Shown in pieces: positions 24,836 to 36,768 of a stretch of 64,000 bases of DNA. Position numbers and translations under genes: made by a program. The notes beneath the pieces were generated by a model. It saw only the letters and a program-made list of their open reading frames with translations, made no database searches and was not told the origin of the DNA. This stretch comes from Gordius sp. MW1 (lineage: Eukaryota; Nematomorpha; Gordioida; Gordea; Gordiidae): NCBI GenBank assembly GCA_964036665.1, contig OZ038528.1:24105245-24169244 (forward strand), written 5' to 3'. How positions within the stretch are numbered: position 1 is the first letter of the stretch; each line of letters begins with the position of its first letter.

Positions 24836-25821
24836 AAACGATTATAAAGTGAGATTTATCTGGCCATTCGAGAGCAGATTTTGAATTCAATCCTTCAATT
24901 AAAAATTAATATTTTAATTCATTCTAAATTAATGACAGCTAACAGACCCCCATCTAAATATTCCCGGCAATAGCAATTTTAATCACAAAATTTAATTTAA
25001 ATATATTTTGAATTCCTCGCCTCTTGTAAAAGATAAAGACTTATTAATTATATAATATCCCTTTTATTTTATATTTAAACTATATTTTCAATATGAGAGA
25101 ACGGCATCCCGCGCGACTCGACAAATCACCACTCCCATGTAGCATGTATATGTTCATGTACTAATCCACCCTCTCTCTCCCTTCTCTCGTTGCAATGCAA
25201 ATGCATGCGCAACCTATCAGATTTAAGTTAAGTACTAAACTAAATATATAAAACAATCATGGCACAACAAGGCATGGTGTGGCGTGGGCTGGCTAGGCTC
25301 TTTATTACATTATTTTACATTCATTTCTTTTTTAACGTAACATATCAAGGTATGTAGAAGTTGCGAATCATATTATTATAAATAAAATTAATGAAAATTA
25401 AACTTTTTTCTATTATGTCAACTACTAATTAAGTCATAAGCAATTAGAAAATTAAGTTTCTTATTAAATAATAAGCAATAATTTAAATTAAGATGCTTAA
25501 CTCATTTTTGTTACTCCGAAAAGTCCTATTTTTTTATGATCCTTATAAGCATTGTAAACGCGAGGTCTAAGTCAACAGGACGTAGAGTGTTGGTGTCTTG
25601 TGAAAGCATAGTAATTAATAGCATGATATGCTTTTTGGAAATACCTTAAGTATTTTAATTAAATGCCCAGATAACTTAAATAGTAAAACTTACTTAGATG
25701 GCAAATTTTTTTAAATTGGTAAAATTTCATATTAATATTATATTTAATAATACAGCTTATTCTTAAATAATGTTAAATTAAAAAATTTACTTTAATTGAT
25801 ATGGTATATTAAGACAATTGT

Positions 25822-26097
25822 TGACCGCAAATCTTCAAAAATATATTTTCGAATATTAGAAAATCTTTGTCATATAATAAGTCAATTTTCAAAAAAAAAA
25901 TATAAATTTCAATAGAAAATGTTGATTAAGACATTTGTCACCACTGTGACCGCAAATCTTCCCAAAAATATTTTTTATAATAGTAGAACATAAATATAAT
26001 AAGTCTATTTTCAAAAAAAATATTAATTTCAATAGAAAATGTTGATTATGACATTTGTGATCACCGTGACCGCAAAAATTCACAAAAATATTTTAAA
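25822..26097. repeat. Three tandem units of about 120 bp
   Basis: GTGACCGCAAATCTTC-like starts recur at about 25822, 25948 and 26068, each followed by AAAAATAT and AATTTCAATAGAAAATGTTG. This forms the edge of the foldback centre, before the right minisatellite. Confidence 0.75.
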
Positions 26098-26109
26098 AGG
26101 GTTAAAAAG

Positions 26110-26990
26110 AGCTTTCCGGTCCCCCCCCCCCCCGGGTGAGAAAGAGAGTAAAAAATAAGAAGAAGGACAATTCACCCCCCCCCCCCTCTCCCCCACATCA
26201 GAAAGAGGGTAAAAAATTAGGTGGGGGGGGGGGCAAAACACCCCCCTGCCCCCCCCCTCTCCCTCGCATCAGAAAGAGGGTAAAAAAGTGGGGGGGGGGC
26301 AAAACACCCCTTGCCCCCCCCTCTCCCTCGCATCAGAAAGAGGGTAAAAAACATGCCCCCCCCCCTCTCCCCCGGATCAGAAAGAGGGTAAAAAATTAGG
26401 GGGGGGGGCAAAACACCCCCCATGCCGCCCTCTCCCCCGCATTAAAAAGAGGGTAAAAAACTAGGAAGGGGGGCAAAACACCCCCCATGCCCCCCCCCTC
26501 CCCCGCATTAGAAAGAGGATAAAAAATTAGGGGGGGGGGCAAAACACCCCCTGCCCCCCCCCCTCTCCCTCGCATCAGAAAGAGGGTAAAAAATTGGGGG
26601 GGGGGCAAAACACCCCCCATGCCCCCCCTCTCCCCCCCCACCAGAAAGAGGGTAAAAAATTGGGGGGTGGGGCAAAACACCCCCTATGCCCCCCCTCTCC
26701 CCCACATCAGAAAGAGGGTAAAAAATTAGGGGGGGGGGGGCAAAACACCCCCCCTGCCCCCCTCTCCCCCACATCAGAAAGAGGGTACAAAATTAGGGGG
26801 GGCAAAACACCCCCCAGGGCCCCCCCCCCTCTCTTCCACATCAGAAAGAGGGTAAAAAATTAGGGGGGGGGGCAAAACACCCCCCTTTCCCCCGCATCAG
26901 AAAGAGGGTAAAAAATTAGGGGGGGGGCAAAACACCCCCCTCTCCCCCGCATCAGAAAGAGGGTAAAAAAATAGGGGGGGGGGCAAATCT
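26110..26990. repeat. Minisatellite, right arm of foldback (about 14 units)
   Basis: The inverse of the left array: CATCAGAAAGAGGGTAAAAA, TTAG, a G run, CAAAACACCCCCC and CTCTCCCCCG repeated. Unit number and homopolymer lengths differ from the left arm, so the arms have changed independently since the inversion formed. Confidence 0.9.
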
Positions 26991-27465
26991 TCACAAATTT
27001 TTTTTTTATAAATAAAACATATTAATTCACTACCTACTTCTATAATGCATAATAATTAATTATAATTTACTGAATTTACGAGATTGTGACGTCATGATAC
27101 ATTTATTTTTATTTTCTTAAATTAAAAGTTCATTACCTAAATCTAAATACACAAATATGATGAACAATATAAACAAATTGATATATTTGCATGCCCAACC
27201 CAAAACGACCAAAACCAAACCAAAAATAATATTATCCACCCAAGCCCTTTAGCTGTTTAATACACCCAAACCTAAACGCCAAAGGTGCCCCCAAAAAAAC
27301 ACCCAAAACGCTTTGGGTGTTTTTTACGAAAACGCCAAACGCCAAAGCCCTCCCAAGAAAATTCACCTAACACTGAAAAGGTTGGGTGAAAAAAAACGCC
27401 AACAACTACGCTTAGCAATACGATGGGAAAAACCAGCCAGCCGTTTTTACAACACTATTTCGTAC

Positions 27466-28139
27466 TATGGCGCCCATAGTAGGGAACGATGGTTTCATCC
27501 ATTGATTTGAAGTTTTTACATATTTAAAATTATCCTAAACCGTTTATCTAAAAGATCAAAGAACTGTCGAACTTTGGCGAATTTGTCGACCGAGTCTAAA
27601 TTTGAATTGTCGCAGAGATGTAAATACTTTGTTATTTCTTTGAATCTGTTGCGGCGCATTCCATATGAAACCATTTGATTGTAAGAATCGGATTTTAATT
27701 CCCAAAACATTTTAATATTTTTCGGAGTCAAATATCCACTAAGAAGTAAGATGGCAATATAAATTTTAAGCTCCTCCTTTGTAAAGTTCAAATTTAAATT
27801 GTGCTGTTTAGCGTATAGATTTGTAATCTCTACAAAGAATGTCACAATTTCATCGGTAAAAATTTGTTCGAAATAATCTTCTGTGGTTGGTAAATTCATG
27901 ACATCGACGTCAGTCCTATCATCTTCTTTGCGACCACAGGGGGAAAAAACCTTTTCATCATCTTGCCAATTTAAATTATCTTTAATGGATATACCCACTA
28001 GGTCTGAGGAACGGATGACCTCAATAGAAGACATAAGCATTGATCTTGGTAGATGATTCAAATCAGCGTCAATTTCATCGCCATTTTCTTGGTCAGTGTC
28101 ACCGTCGTTGGTTGGAGGAAATATGATAACTTGTTCCAC
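27466..28139 (-). pseudogene. piggyBac transposase, N-terminal half
   Basis: A 207-codon minus-strand frame (27516-28139) with an acidic N-terminus and the conserved KIYIAILLLSGYLTPKNIKM and MRRNRFKEITKYLHLCDN blocks of piggyBac transposases. It runs out after DLLDKRFRII at a stop just before the foldback insertion. A reading starting PFRRSRI in another frame at about 28165-28185 suggests the true start was upstream and is now frameshifted. Together with the downstream half it makes a normal-length but dead transposase. Confidence 0.9.
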
Positions 28140-28754
28140 ATTTAAATTAGAAATATTCTACTTCTTCTAAAGGGCATTTAATGTTCTAAATCAAATATTT
28201 TTAAAATTTATAATAAAATTAAATTATATTACAGACACAAAATCAAACGACTTTTTTGACTTTTTTGTTTTTTTTGCTGTTAATAAAATTAAGGAATGAG
28301 GACCAAGACTTAATCAAAGAAGGCTTACACAAGTTTGATTGAGTAAAATATAGCTTAGGTGCTAACAAACGACGTTAAAAACCCCAAAAACTAAGTAAAT
28401 ATCTTATTGTTCAAAAATGCCCTTCTCAATGTCACTTTTAGGTGACGTTATATTTAAAACTTAAAAATAACTATGATATATTTATAATTAATAAAATATA
28501 TTTATATCAAAATATTAAGCAAGATTCATTATTCAGGAACATGCAAAAATATATTTTGCACTTAAGTTCGATTTTCCATTAAATTGAATAATTTAGAAGA
28601 GTTCAAAAAATAAAAAATTTGCGAACTTTGGAATGGTATAATTTTTAAACAATGGATTTGGAAAGGAAAGACGTTGTGTGAGCTTATTTGGCAACATCTC
28701 TTTTGTTAAATTAAAATTTAATTTTGAATAAATACTTTTTGAGTAATCATCAAT

Positions 28755-30110
28755 CAAGTGGTGTATAAAAAATATTCGATTCGGATTCGAATTTTTTTTC
28801 AAAAATATATTCGATTCGAAATTCGTCGAATATTAAAAAGAAGATTCGAATTCGATTCGAAAAAAATTTAAAGATTCGAAATCGATTCGAATATATATTA
28901 ATTTTTTTTATTATTTAAAAGCACATTAAAAAAGCTACACAGATTTTTAATTTACATATACATTTAAAAAATTTAATTGAAATATATTAATAAAATACAC
29001 ACATTGAAAATAAAAATATTAAATGCGAACAAAAAACTATGGCGATATGTGTAAAACAATCAGAGCCATTTTTAGTTAACTTTTAAAAATTATCTTCCTA
29101 ACACTTTCTTCCAAGAATGCTTGTGTTTGGGTCAATAAATTGGTTCCGGTTGTAAATAATCTTTCGCACGGGGTAGATGATCCAGGTATAGAGAGATGAT
29201 TTTCTGCCAATTTTTGGATGGCTGGAAAACGACGTTGATTCGATTTCCACCATTGTAAAGGCTCAACATTGTAGGCCACACGTGGTTTGTCAAAAATGTC
29301 TCCAATGGAGACTTCGCCATGTTGCTCTTAATAGACGATCCAGTGTTGATACCTCGCTTTGAAACGAAATCATCGGGCCGTTGTCCTATAGCAGTTTCCA
29401 AGTCATCTATAATTTCTCTATAGGATATGCCATGTGCTGGTGATAAACATTCAAATTTTAAGCCTTAAATCGACGACACTCGCTAATAAGACTATCCACT
29501 TATTGAATGTGATATATCTTCTATTTCTGTTTGGCCATTTTGACAGCATGATTTTCTATGCCTGGTTGATAAGATACAGGTAATACCAAGTTGATTGTCG
29601 GATTTGCCATTGGGATATTAAATTAGTTGCACTGTAAAAGGAATTATCCAATTAACCTTTGCCATTTGTTCCCATTCAATGTTAAATTAAAGGCCGAATC
29701 CAATGCCTGCCTTACTAAAATAGCTTTTTCTATCATTATATAGGTGCTGTTCCACATGACTACTATGTCAAGTTTTGCCTTTATGTAATTAATTGTGGGT
29801 CAAATTCTTTACATAGAGCCTTTAATTGTGAAATATATTGACTATCTTGCGATTTTTATTAAAGTCCATAGATTGTGATCCACGTTCCCGATAACTTATT
29901 TAAGTTTAAAAAATTTTAAATTAAATTTTTTTAATTGTAGGAAATATAACAAAATCCGGTAAGAAGAAAACAGCTAAATATTTGACTTAAAAAAATAAAA
30001 TTCTATTTTTTCAAGGATTCGATTCGGATTTTCGAATTTAGCAGCCTAAATATTCGATTCGAAGTTACACATATGGATTCGGATTCGATAATTTCGGTTT
30101 AAATATACGC
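28755..30110 (-). mobile_element. Second hAT-type relic with ATTCGAATCG-rich ends
   Basis: Both flanks (28765-28890 and 30015-30095) are dense in ATTCGATTCGGATTCG-type palindromic repeats, and the interior carries a minus-strand hAT transposase C-terminus. Exact termini and a target duplication were not found. Confidence 0.6.
29076..29880 (-). pseudogene. hAT transposase C-terminal remnant (ZBED-like)
   Basis: The 29076-29279 frame reads PLQWWKSNQRRFPAIQKLA then IPGSSTPCERLFTTGTNLLT, a clear hAT dimerisation domain of the ZBED/hobo-like type. Upstream parts lie in other frames (29132-29401) and, further upstream to about 29880, include a VRQALDSAFNL stretch, with many stops. The DNA-binding N-terminus was not seen. 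Confidence 0.85.
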
Positions 30111-30683
30111 AAATACATTAATCTATCATATTATAAGCCTTTTGCATCCTTCAAAATATGTTATTCGAGGCATGGTATTAACCTGCTACAATAATAATTT
30201 TACCCATTGAAACCAATCTTCTGTTTTAAGTAGGAATTACTGGTGAAAAGAAAAAAATGTACTCAAGTAGAGAATATATAAACTAGTTTAACAAGTGCAG
30301 GCAAAAAAACGTTTAAAATAAGTTTAGATTTTCTTTCTATTTAAAGGCTCGGTTTTGGTGACAATTGAGAAAATACTTTTTGACCTGATGTTACAATGCT
30401 TAGTAACATAGAATATGTTTGTCAAAGAGAATATGTAATTTAACGACTATAGACTTGTGGTGGGGAAACCTGAGGTTTTATTAACCTCAGCTTAAGTCTT
30501 TGGCTTAGGTTGATTGAAAACCTCGAGGTTTTCAAAGAACCTAAACCTAACCTTGAGGTTTATAACGACCTCAAGGTTTTTTAAACAAACACCTAACCTT
30601 AAAACGTCAGGCCGAAATTAGGTCACCTCGAGGTTTAAACACCTATAATTCATTTTCTATATCTAAATTTAAAGACTAAAAAG

Positions 30684-30711
<28 letters not shown>

Positions 30712-30715
<4 letters not shown>

Positions 30716-31790
30716 AACTCGGGCCTTCGGCTCTCGTTGGAAGGGGAAGAGGGGAATGGGAGTAGGGGAAGGGAAGGGGGCAAGGGAAGGGGGAACTCTT
30801 CTATACTCCGTATAAACGTAGCATATTTGCCATGCAATTTATAAGCGAGAAAGGTGGGAAGGGGCGAGAACCTCTATAGGGGGGGTATTAAATGCAAAAT
30901 AATTAGTTAATTAGTTATAGGCCCTTGTAGGGGAGGGCATAGGTAATTATCAATGTTAACCAATTTAAAAACGAAAAAAAAATTTCGATTTATTTGGCCA
31001 ATGGTCATTTTTTCCATTGGTCAGTAGCCTGCGGACGATCAAAAAGTCATATTATCAATGGAATTAACAAGAACAAAATATTAATTTAATTTAAAAAAAA
31101 ATAAAAATTTTGCCCTCTCCGGGATTCGAACCCACATCAGTAGAGGCATAGGCCTTTTGTAGGGGCACAGGGACCCATATCAGTAGAGGGATAGGGAATT
31201 GTAGGGGAGGGCATAGGGTAATTATCAATGTTAACCAATTCAAAACGGAAAAAAAAGTTCGATTTAATCGACCAATGGTCATTTTTTTCATTGGTCATTA
31301 GCCAGCGGACGGCCAAAAAGTCATATCATCAATGTTATTAACAGGAACAATATATTAATTTAATTTTAAAAAAAAATAAAAATTTTGCCCTCTCCGGGAT
31401 TCGAACCCACATCAGTAAAGGCATTTGTTTACAAGCCGGCGCTATAAGTATAACCCGTCACACCATGCTGGTTTTAAAATAGAGTTTTTATGTTATTTAT
31501 ATAGATAATGAAATAATACCATAAATTGCATAGCAATTAAAAGTTGTGTTTTATGTTTAGAAAATCAATATATTTCATCGGTCAGTAGCCAGCGGACGGT
31601 CAAAAAGTCATATTATCAATGGTATTAACAAGAACAAAATATTAATTTAATTTCAAAAAATTAAAAAAAAATTCGTCCCCTCCCTGGCTTGAACCCGACA
31701 CCTCCAGGTCACAAAGCTGGCGCCAATAACTTGGTGGAAGACGGACGACCAAAAACGAGCCCATAAATTGCATAGCAATTAATATTAAAA
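30712..31790 (-). repeat. tRNA-like composite repeat, inverted copy
   Basis: Nearly the full reverse complement of 5812-6880, including the G-rich block, the GGGCCTTCGGC hairpin end (30721-30731), B boxes read as GGATTCGAACCC (31122, 31397), and the terminal ATTGCATAGCAATTAAT (31768-31784). Confidence 0.8.
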
Positions 31791-31907
31791 CTAGTTCATA
31801 CAAATTTTTTTAATAGCAAATTATGTATATAATCTATAAATTTTTGATTTCTAAGAATTTATTATTTTATTTAATAGAATTAATGCATGTATAAACTATA
31901 CAGTTAT

Positions 31908-32990
31908 TAATTGCTATGCAATTTATGGGCTCGTTTTTTGTTGTACGTCCGTCGTCCGTCGTCCACCAAGTTATTGGCGCCAGCTTTGTGACCTGGAGGT
32001 CTAGTGTTCAATCCCAGGAGAGAACAAATTTTTTTTATTTTTTTTAAATTAAATTAATATTTTGATCTTGTTTATACCATTGATACTATGAATTTTTGAC
32101 CGTCCGCTGGCTACTGACCAATGAAAAAAATGACCAATTTTTTCGTCTTTGAATTGGGTATATTAGGTTAACATTGATAAATACCCTTGCCCTTTCCTAC
32201 AAGGGCCTACGCCTCTACTAATATGGGTCCCTATGCCCCCACAAAAGTCTATGCCTTTACTAATGTAGGTCCCTGTGCCCCTATAAAAGCTTATGCCTTT
32301 ACTAATGTGGGTTCGAATCCCGGAGAGGGCAAAATTTCTATTTTTTTTAATTAAATTAATATATTGTTCTTGTTAATACCATTGATAATATGACTTTTTG
32401 ACAGTGTTCTGGCTACTGACCAATGAAAAAATGACCATTGGCCAAAGTATAAATCGAAATTTTTTTTTCGTTTTTGAATTGGTTAACATTGCTAATTACC
32501 ATGTGCCCTCCCCTACAAATGCCTATGCCCCTACTGATATGGGTCCCTGTGCCCCTACAAAAGCCTATGCCTCTACTAATGTGGGTTCGAATCCCGGAGA
32601 GGGCAAAATTTTTATTTTTTTTTAAAATTAAATTAATATATTGTTTTTGTTAATACCATTGATTATATGACTTTTTGACCATCCGCTTGCTACTGACCAA
32701 TGAAAAAAATCACCATTGGCCAAAGTGTGAATCAAAATTTTTTTGTTCGTACCTTTTTCAAAATAATATATTGTTTTTGTTAATACCATTGATATTGTGA
32801 CTTTTTGGCCGTCCGTTAGCTGCTGACCAATGGATTTATAGACCGTCTATTGTTACTGACCAATGGAAAAAATGACGATTGGCCAAATTGTGATTTGAAA
32901 TTTTTTTTTCGTTTTTTAATCGTCTCTTATGTATTTATATCCTTTTTGACCGTGTCCTGGCTACTGACAAATGAAAAAAATGACCTGTCG
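31908..32990 (+). repeat. tRNA-like composite repeat, direct copy
   Basis: Starts TTAATTGCTATGCAATTTAT and carries the module-1 block and GGTTCGAATCCC B boxes at about 32310 and 32584, then several GGCTACTGACCAATG spacer copies to about 32975. It lies head-to-head with the 30712-31790 copy, 120 bp apart, producing a large inverted repeat. Confidence 0.75.
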
Positions 32991-33335
32991 CCAAATTGTT
33001 TTTAAGTATCTTTCTAATATTTTTTAAAATAATAATGATATTAAATCAAAATTTAAATCATATGTGTATTTTTCCAAAAGGCAAAAGTAAAAAAAATTTG
33101 TTTAGAAAAAATAAAATTTGCATTTTGTCAAAAATTTAATTAAAAAAATTACATGTATAGATAAACTTTTATAACTGCTTTAAAGTCTTTGATGTAACTT
33201 AACGATAATATTTTAACCATTTTAATTGTAATCGAAAAACAGGAGGGCAATTATTATTAACACGTGGTCGATCATAGAAGCATATTTTTAATAATTATCC
33301 ATCCTTCAATTAATTATTTTATTATATAAAAGAAC

Positions 33336-35015
33336 TGTGGTATATCTATTCCCCCCCTCGCTTACTTCTAATTTTATGACTTCTTTTACTTTTGGAAATG
33401 TGCCAAGTTGTTTATTCCTAAATTTAAATGTCATGGTAGTACTTTTATTATCGTATCATAAATTTATTTTTGAGAGGTTAGTTACCGGTTTATTACCCTA
33501 CTATAAAATTAGCCTTCAGATGTTATATTCATGATGATATCGCTATTTGTTAGTTATTGTTATTTGCGCCGCTTATCATTATTGTACCAGTGCGCTGATC
33601 ATTGTTGTTACCGATGCGCTGATCATTATTGTTTTACCACCGCGCTTGTGCGCTATCATTTATTTGTTTATCGTCATCCTACCTCCCCCCATCATTATTA
33701 TTGTTACTACTTAAAACGAATTGTCAGTAGAGATTGATCAGTCATAATAATTTTTGAAGTTGAATAAATTTATGCGAAAGATGTAGTGTACGAAAAATAA
33801 TACTGATCATTTGGGAATTCTGAAAATCAAAATTCGTAATGTCTGGTAAAATTGAATTCAAACCCACTGAAAACAAATGATTTAAATAGAAGCCTAGTTT
33901 CTTATTGTGCCACTTTAATATTATTTTAAGATAGTTTACTTGAATGATTCACATATATTAATTGTATGACGATTATATTGTTAGAAATCAATATTAAACC
34001 AAAACCCCGCGCGTTTCTTTGAATATTATTTGGCTATTTTTGTTAATGGAATGGTATTAAGATTTTGAAGGAAGGAATGGAGAGGGAAAGGACAATTTTT
34101 GTAAAGTGAATTATATTAATATTTGGAAGGAAGGAAACGTCAGAAATTTTTTTTGAAGGAAGGAATTGACGGAGATTTTTTGGTTAGCAATTGTACTACT
34201 AGACCGGCTCATAGAGTCAACCTCGGGTTTATAAGGCTCTGAACTCATTGAGTCATCCTTGGTTTATAAGGCACTGAACTCAGATAATGAGTCAACCTTG
34301 GTTTTTGGGGCACTGAACTCAGTCAATGAGTCATCCTCGGTTATGAAGAACAAAATTCTTGAGTGTCGGGAAGTAGTGTCAATCAGCGTCAGTATCTAGG
34401 TCAATATCAATGTTAATGTCGGTGTCAATGTGAATGTCAATGTCGGTGTCAAAAAGTCGAAGTCTTAATACCTCCGTTGGCGGCTTTAACCCTCACGAGT
34501 GATCCGCAGAGGTAGATTTGTTTTTGGGAAAAGGGGTAGGTGTGGTATATCTATTCCCCCCCCCCCTCGCTTACTTCTAATTTTATGACTTCTTTTACTT
34601 TTGGAAATGTGCCAAGTTGTTTATTCTTAAATTTAAATGTCATGGTAGTACTTTTATTATCGTATCATAAATTTATTTTTGAGAAGGTTAGTTACGGGTT
34701 TATTACCCTACTATAAAATTAGCCTTCAGATGTTATAATCATGATGATATCGCTATTTGTTAGTTATTGTTATTTGCGCCGCTTATCATTATTGTACCAG
34801 TGCGCTGATCATTGTTGTTAACGATGCGCTGATCATTATTGTTTTACCACCGCGCTTGTGCGCTATCATTTATTTGATCGTCATTCTACCTCCCCCCTTC
34901 ATTATTATTGTTACTACTTAAAACGAATTGTCAGTAGAGATTGATCAGTCATAATAATTTTTGAAGTTGTATAAATTTATGCGAAAGATGTAGTGTACGA
35001 AAAATAAAACTGATT
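33336..35015 (+). mobile_element. Small LTR element (TRIM-like)
   Basis: Two direct repeats of about 470 bp, 33336-33807 and 34541-35015, start TGTGGTATATCTATTCCCC and are nearly identical. The second is preceded by a purine tract, GGGAAAAGGGGTAGG (34526-34540), as expected for a polypurine primer. The 730 bp interior has no retrotransposon proteins. Flanking pentamers AGAAC and AAAAC are only a possible imperfect duplication. Confidence 0.75.
34205..34450 (+). repeat. Tandem repeats inside the TRIM-like element
   Basis: About four units of roughly 45 bases carry GAGTCA(A/T)CCT(C/T)GG and AAGGC(A/T)CTGAACTC (34205-34345). They are followed by a GTCAATGTCGGTGTCAATG-type short-period repeat (34375-34450). 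Confidence 0.7.
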
Positions 35016-35119
35016 GATATTCGCGGTAGTTCTAGAAAATAAATACATTTAGCTAGAAGTTTAAATAAATATTTTAAAGCGTATTTACGTATTCGTCAAA
35101 TACGAAAAGAACAAATTGT

Positions 35120-35250
35120 GAATCGAAATTTTTAATTGCTATGCTATTTATTTTTTTCGTTTTGAATTGGTATATTAGGTTAGCATTGATAATTACCCTA
35201 TGCCCTCCCCTAGAAGGGCCTAAGCCTCTACTGATATGGGCAAATCATAT
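35120..35250 (+). repeat. Fragment of tRNA-like composite repeat
   Basis: Matches the spacer and CCCTATGCCCTCCCCTA block but ends before the B box. Confidence 0.6.
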
Positions 35251-35924
35251 TTTTAGATGGTTACTAACTAAATGCATACAAAATTCCGTCGTTTTGTATT
35301 TGCTATGTTTAAAAATATATGATTGGAATTAAATTTACTGCATTTCACTATACTCTTATCTTAACTCTTTCATATGTTATAAGTATTTTTATATGCCAAG
35401 GTTAAACTACAGTTTATTACCCTAGTATTATAAGCGCGGGAGGGGGGGGGTTAGGGGGAGGGACTGGAGGAGATGAGAGAGAGAGATGTGTTAGTATTAT
35501 TTTTAATTTATTAATATAGGAGTGGGGGGAGGTGGTAGATGTATTGAACACCAGTTATTAATTGAGGGGGGAGGGTTGGAATTTTTTATATGAATTTTAA
35601 ATTTCAGTCGTGTCTACCACTGCGACTGTTATTATTAATATTAACTTAGGCGAACTAACCAAAATCGTTACGGTTAATGGCAATTAACAAAGCATTGTTA
35701 AAATTAATTTAAAATATTTAATTCTCAAGTTTGCCTCTAATTTAAAGCTTTTGCTCACTTTCACTTATCAAGAATATCGTTTTGTATTTAATTTTATTAT
35801 AATTTCCTCTTCTTTAGGGTATTTTCGCTTTTCTCATATTAACAACCTTTGACACCCATTAGTTAAAAAAACCAAAGTATGACCTTTTCCCCTAAAAAAA
35901 AATTAGTAATGAATAATTCAATTG

Positions 35925-36035
35925 GTTAATATCGATAATTACCCTATGCCCTCACCTACAAGGGCCTATGCCTCTACTGATATGGGTCCCTGTGCCCCTA
36001 GAAAAGCCTATGCCTCTATTGATGTGGGTTCGAAT
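35925..36035 (+). repeat. Fragment of tRNA-like composite repeat
   Basis: Contains CCCTATGCCCTCACCTACAA, two GCCTATGCCTCTA segments, and breaks off inside the B box at GGGTTCGAAT. Confidence 0.65.
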
Positions 36036-36133
36036 ATGTAGGTTAGGTTCCTTTAAAGCCTCGAGGTTTCTCAAAAAACCTAGCCCAATTCTCACTTCGG
36101 TTGACCTAAGGTTTCCCCAACACTACTCTAGAC

Positions 36134-36768
36134 AAGCTGCAAAAAATTGTCGATGTAAATAGCAAGCCATTCATAAATCTAAACCGCATAACTCTAAAAA
36201 TTCGCCTCCTTGTTAACGGTGATTGCAAACGCCAATCAAGATGGATCTTACGCTTTTGTATGGCGCAAGTGTTAAAATCATAAAAATTCAATGAGGACAT
36301 CTTAACATTTGAAAGTTTTTGGATTGTCACCAAGATGCATATTGCAGCATAAATTAATAAGACAACATATATGAAAATAAGGTATTATGAAATATTTTAT
36401 CTTGTCTAACATCTAGTTTATACTAAGGATCACACTTACAAGCCTAAACTAATAAAAGATCTAGATCTCCAGATTAATTATATATTTCTCTTTAAGATAA
36501 TAGTATACAACTTACATAAATAAATTAAATTTATAATCGGTATGTAATAAAAACAAACACAAGAACAAATTTATATGATATATCTAAAAAGATTAACATG
36601 AATAATTTTGCTTGCGATTCTACTAAATAATTCCGAATTCAAAGAATGACTAATCTACATTTTGACAATGTTTTGAGATAACCTTTTTATATACATTCGA
36701 TATTTTTAAGAAATTTTGTGCAACATTTAATATTAAATACCATATTTGAGAAATTAAGAATCTTGAGA
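36134..36768. other. Downstream flank of receptor gene C
   Basis: AT-rich. A basic minus-strand open frame at 36106-36333 crosses the putative MITE end and has no recognisable motif. Otherwise nothing seen; it probably includes the 3' UTR of gene C. Confidence 0.35.

Larger units (their letters stand above)
23573..27457. mobile_element. 3.9 kb foldback element with hAT-type ends
   Basis: Termini TAGTGTTGTAAAAA (23573) and TTTTTACAACACTA (ending 27457) are flanked by exact eight-base duplications TTTCGTAC (23565-23572, 27458-27465). Each arm has about 450 bp of unique inverted sequence, then a C/G-rich minisatellite; the arms total about 1.26 and 1.35 kb and face each other across a unique 1.3 kb centre. 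It splits the piggyBac transposase, so it inserted later. No transposase frame. The end sequence is shared with the small MITE at 53172-53376, indicating mobilisation by one hAT source. Confidence 0.92.
22451..28453 (-). mobile_element. piggyBac-type element interrupted by a foldback element
   Basis: A TTAA (22447-22450) is followed by CCCGACAGGG at the left end. The 20-base motif GTCACCTAAAAGTGACATTG at 22582-22601 recurs inverted at 28427-28446, close to a second TTAA (28454-28457). The outer roughly 130 bases seen on the left are missing on the right, so the right end is truncated. The minus strand encodes a transposase in two blocks, separated by the 23573-27457 insertion. Confidence 0.8.
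30455..36125. mobile_element. Putative hAT MITE expanded by nested insertions
   Basis: The left end TTGTGGTGGGGAAACCTGAGG pairs with the right end ...CCTAAGGTTTCCCCAACACTA. The flanking octamers CTATAGAC (30447-30454) and CTCTAGAC (36126-36133) agree at 7 of 8. Both ends are rich in AACCTCGAGGTT palindromes (30480-30650, 36050-36115). All sequence in between appears to be later insertions: two tRNA-like composites, an LTR element and repeat fragments. The pairing of ends 5.7 kb apart is inferred from these matches. Confidence 0.6.

Noticed and set aside
26136-26863. Overlapping open frames on both strands
   Set aside because: Same minisatellite artefact in the inverted arm.
24040-26990. CRISPR-like array of repeats and spacers
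   Set aside because: Units are contiguous and vary mainly in homopolymers, there are no unique spacers, and the genome is animal.
36106-36333. Basic minus-strand frame resembling a ribosomal protein by composition
   Set aside because: No motif could be named and it crosses the putative MITE boundary.
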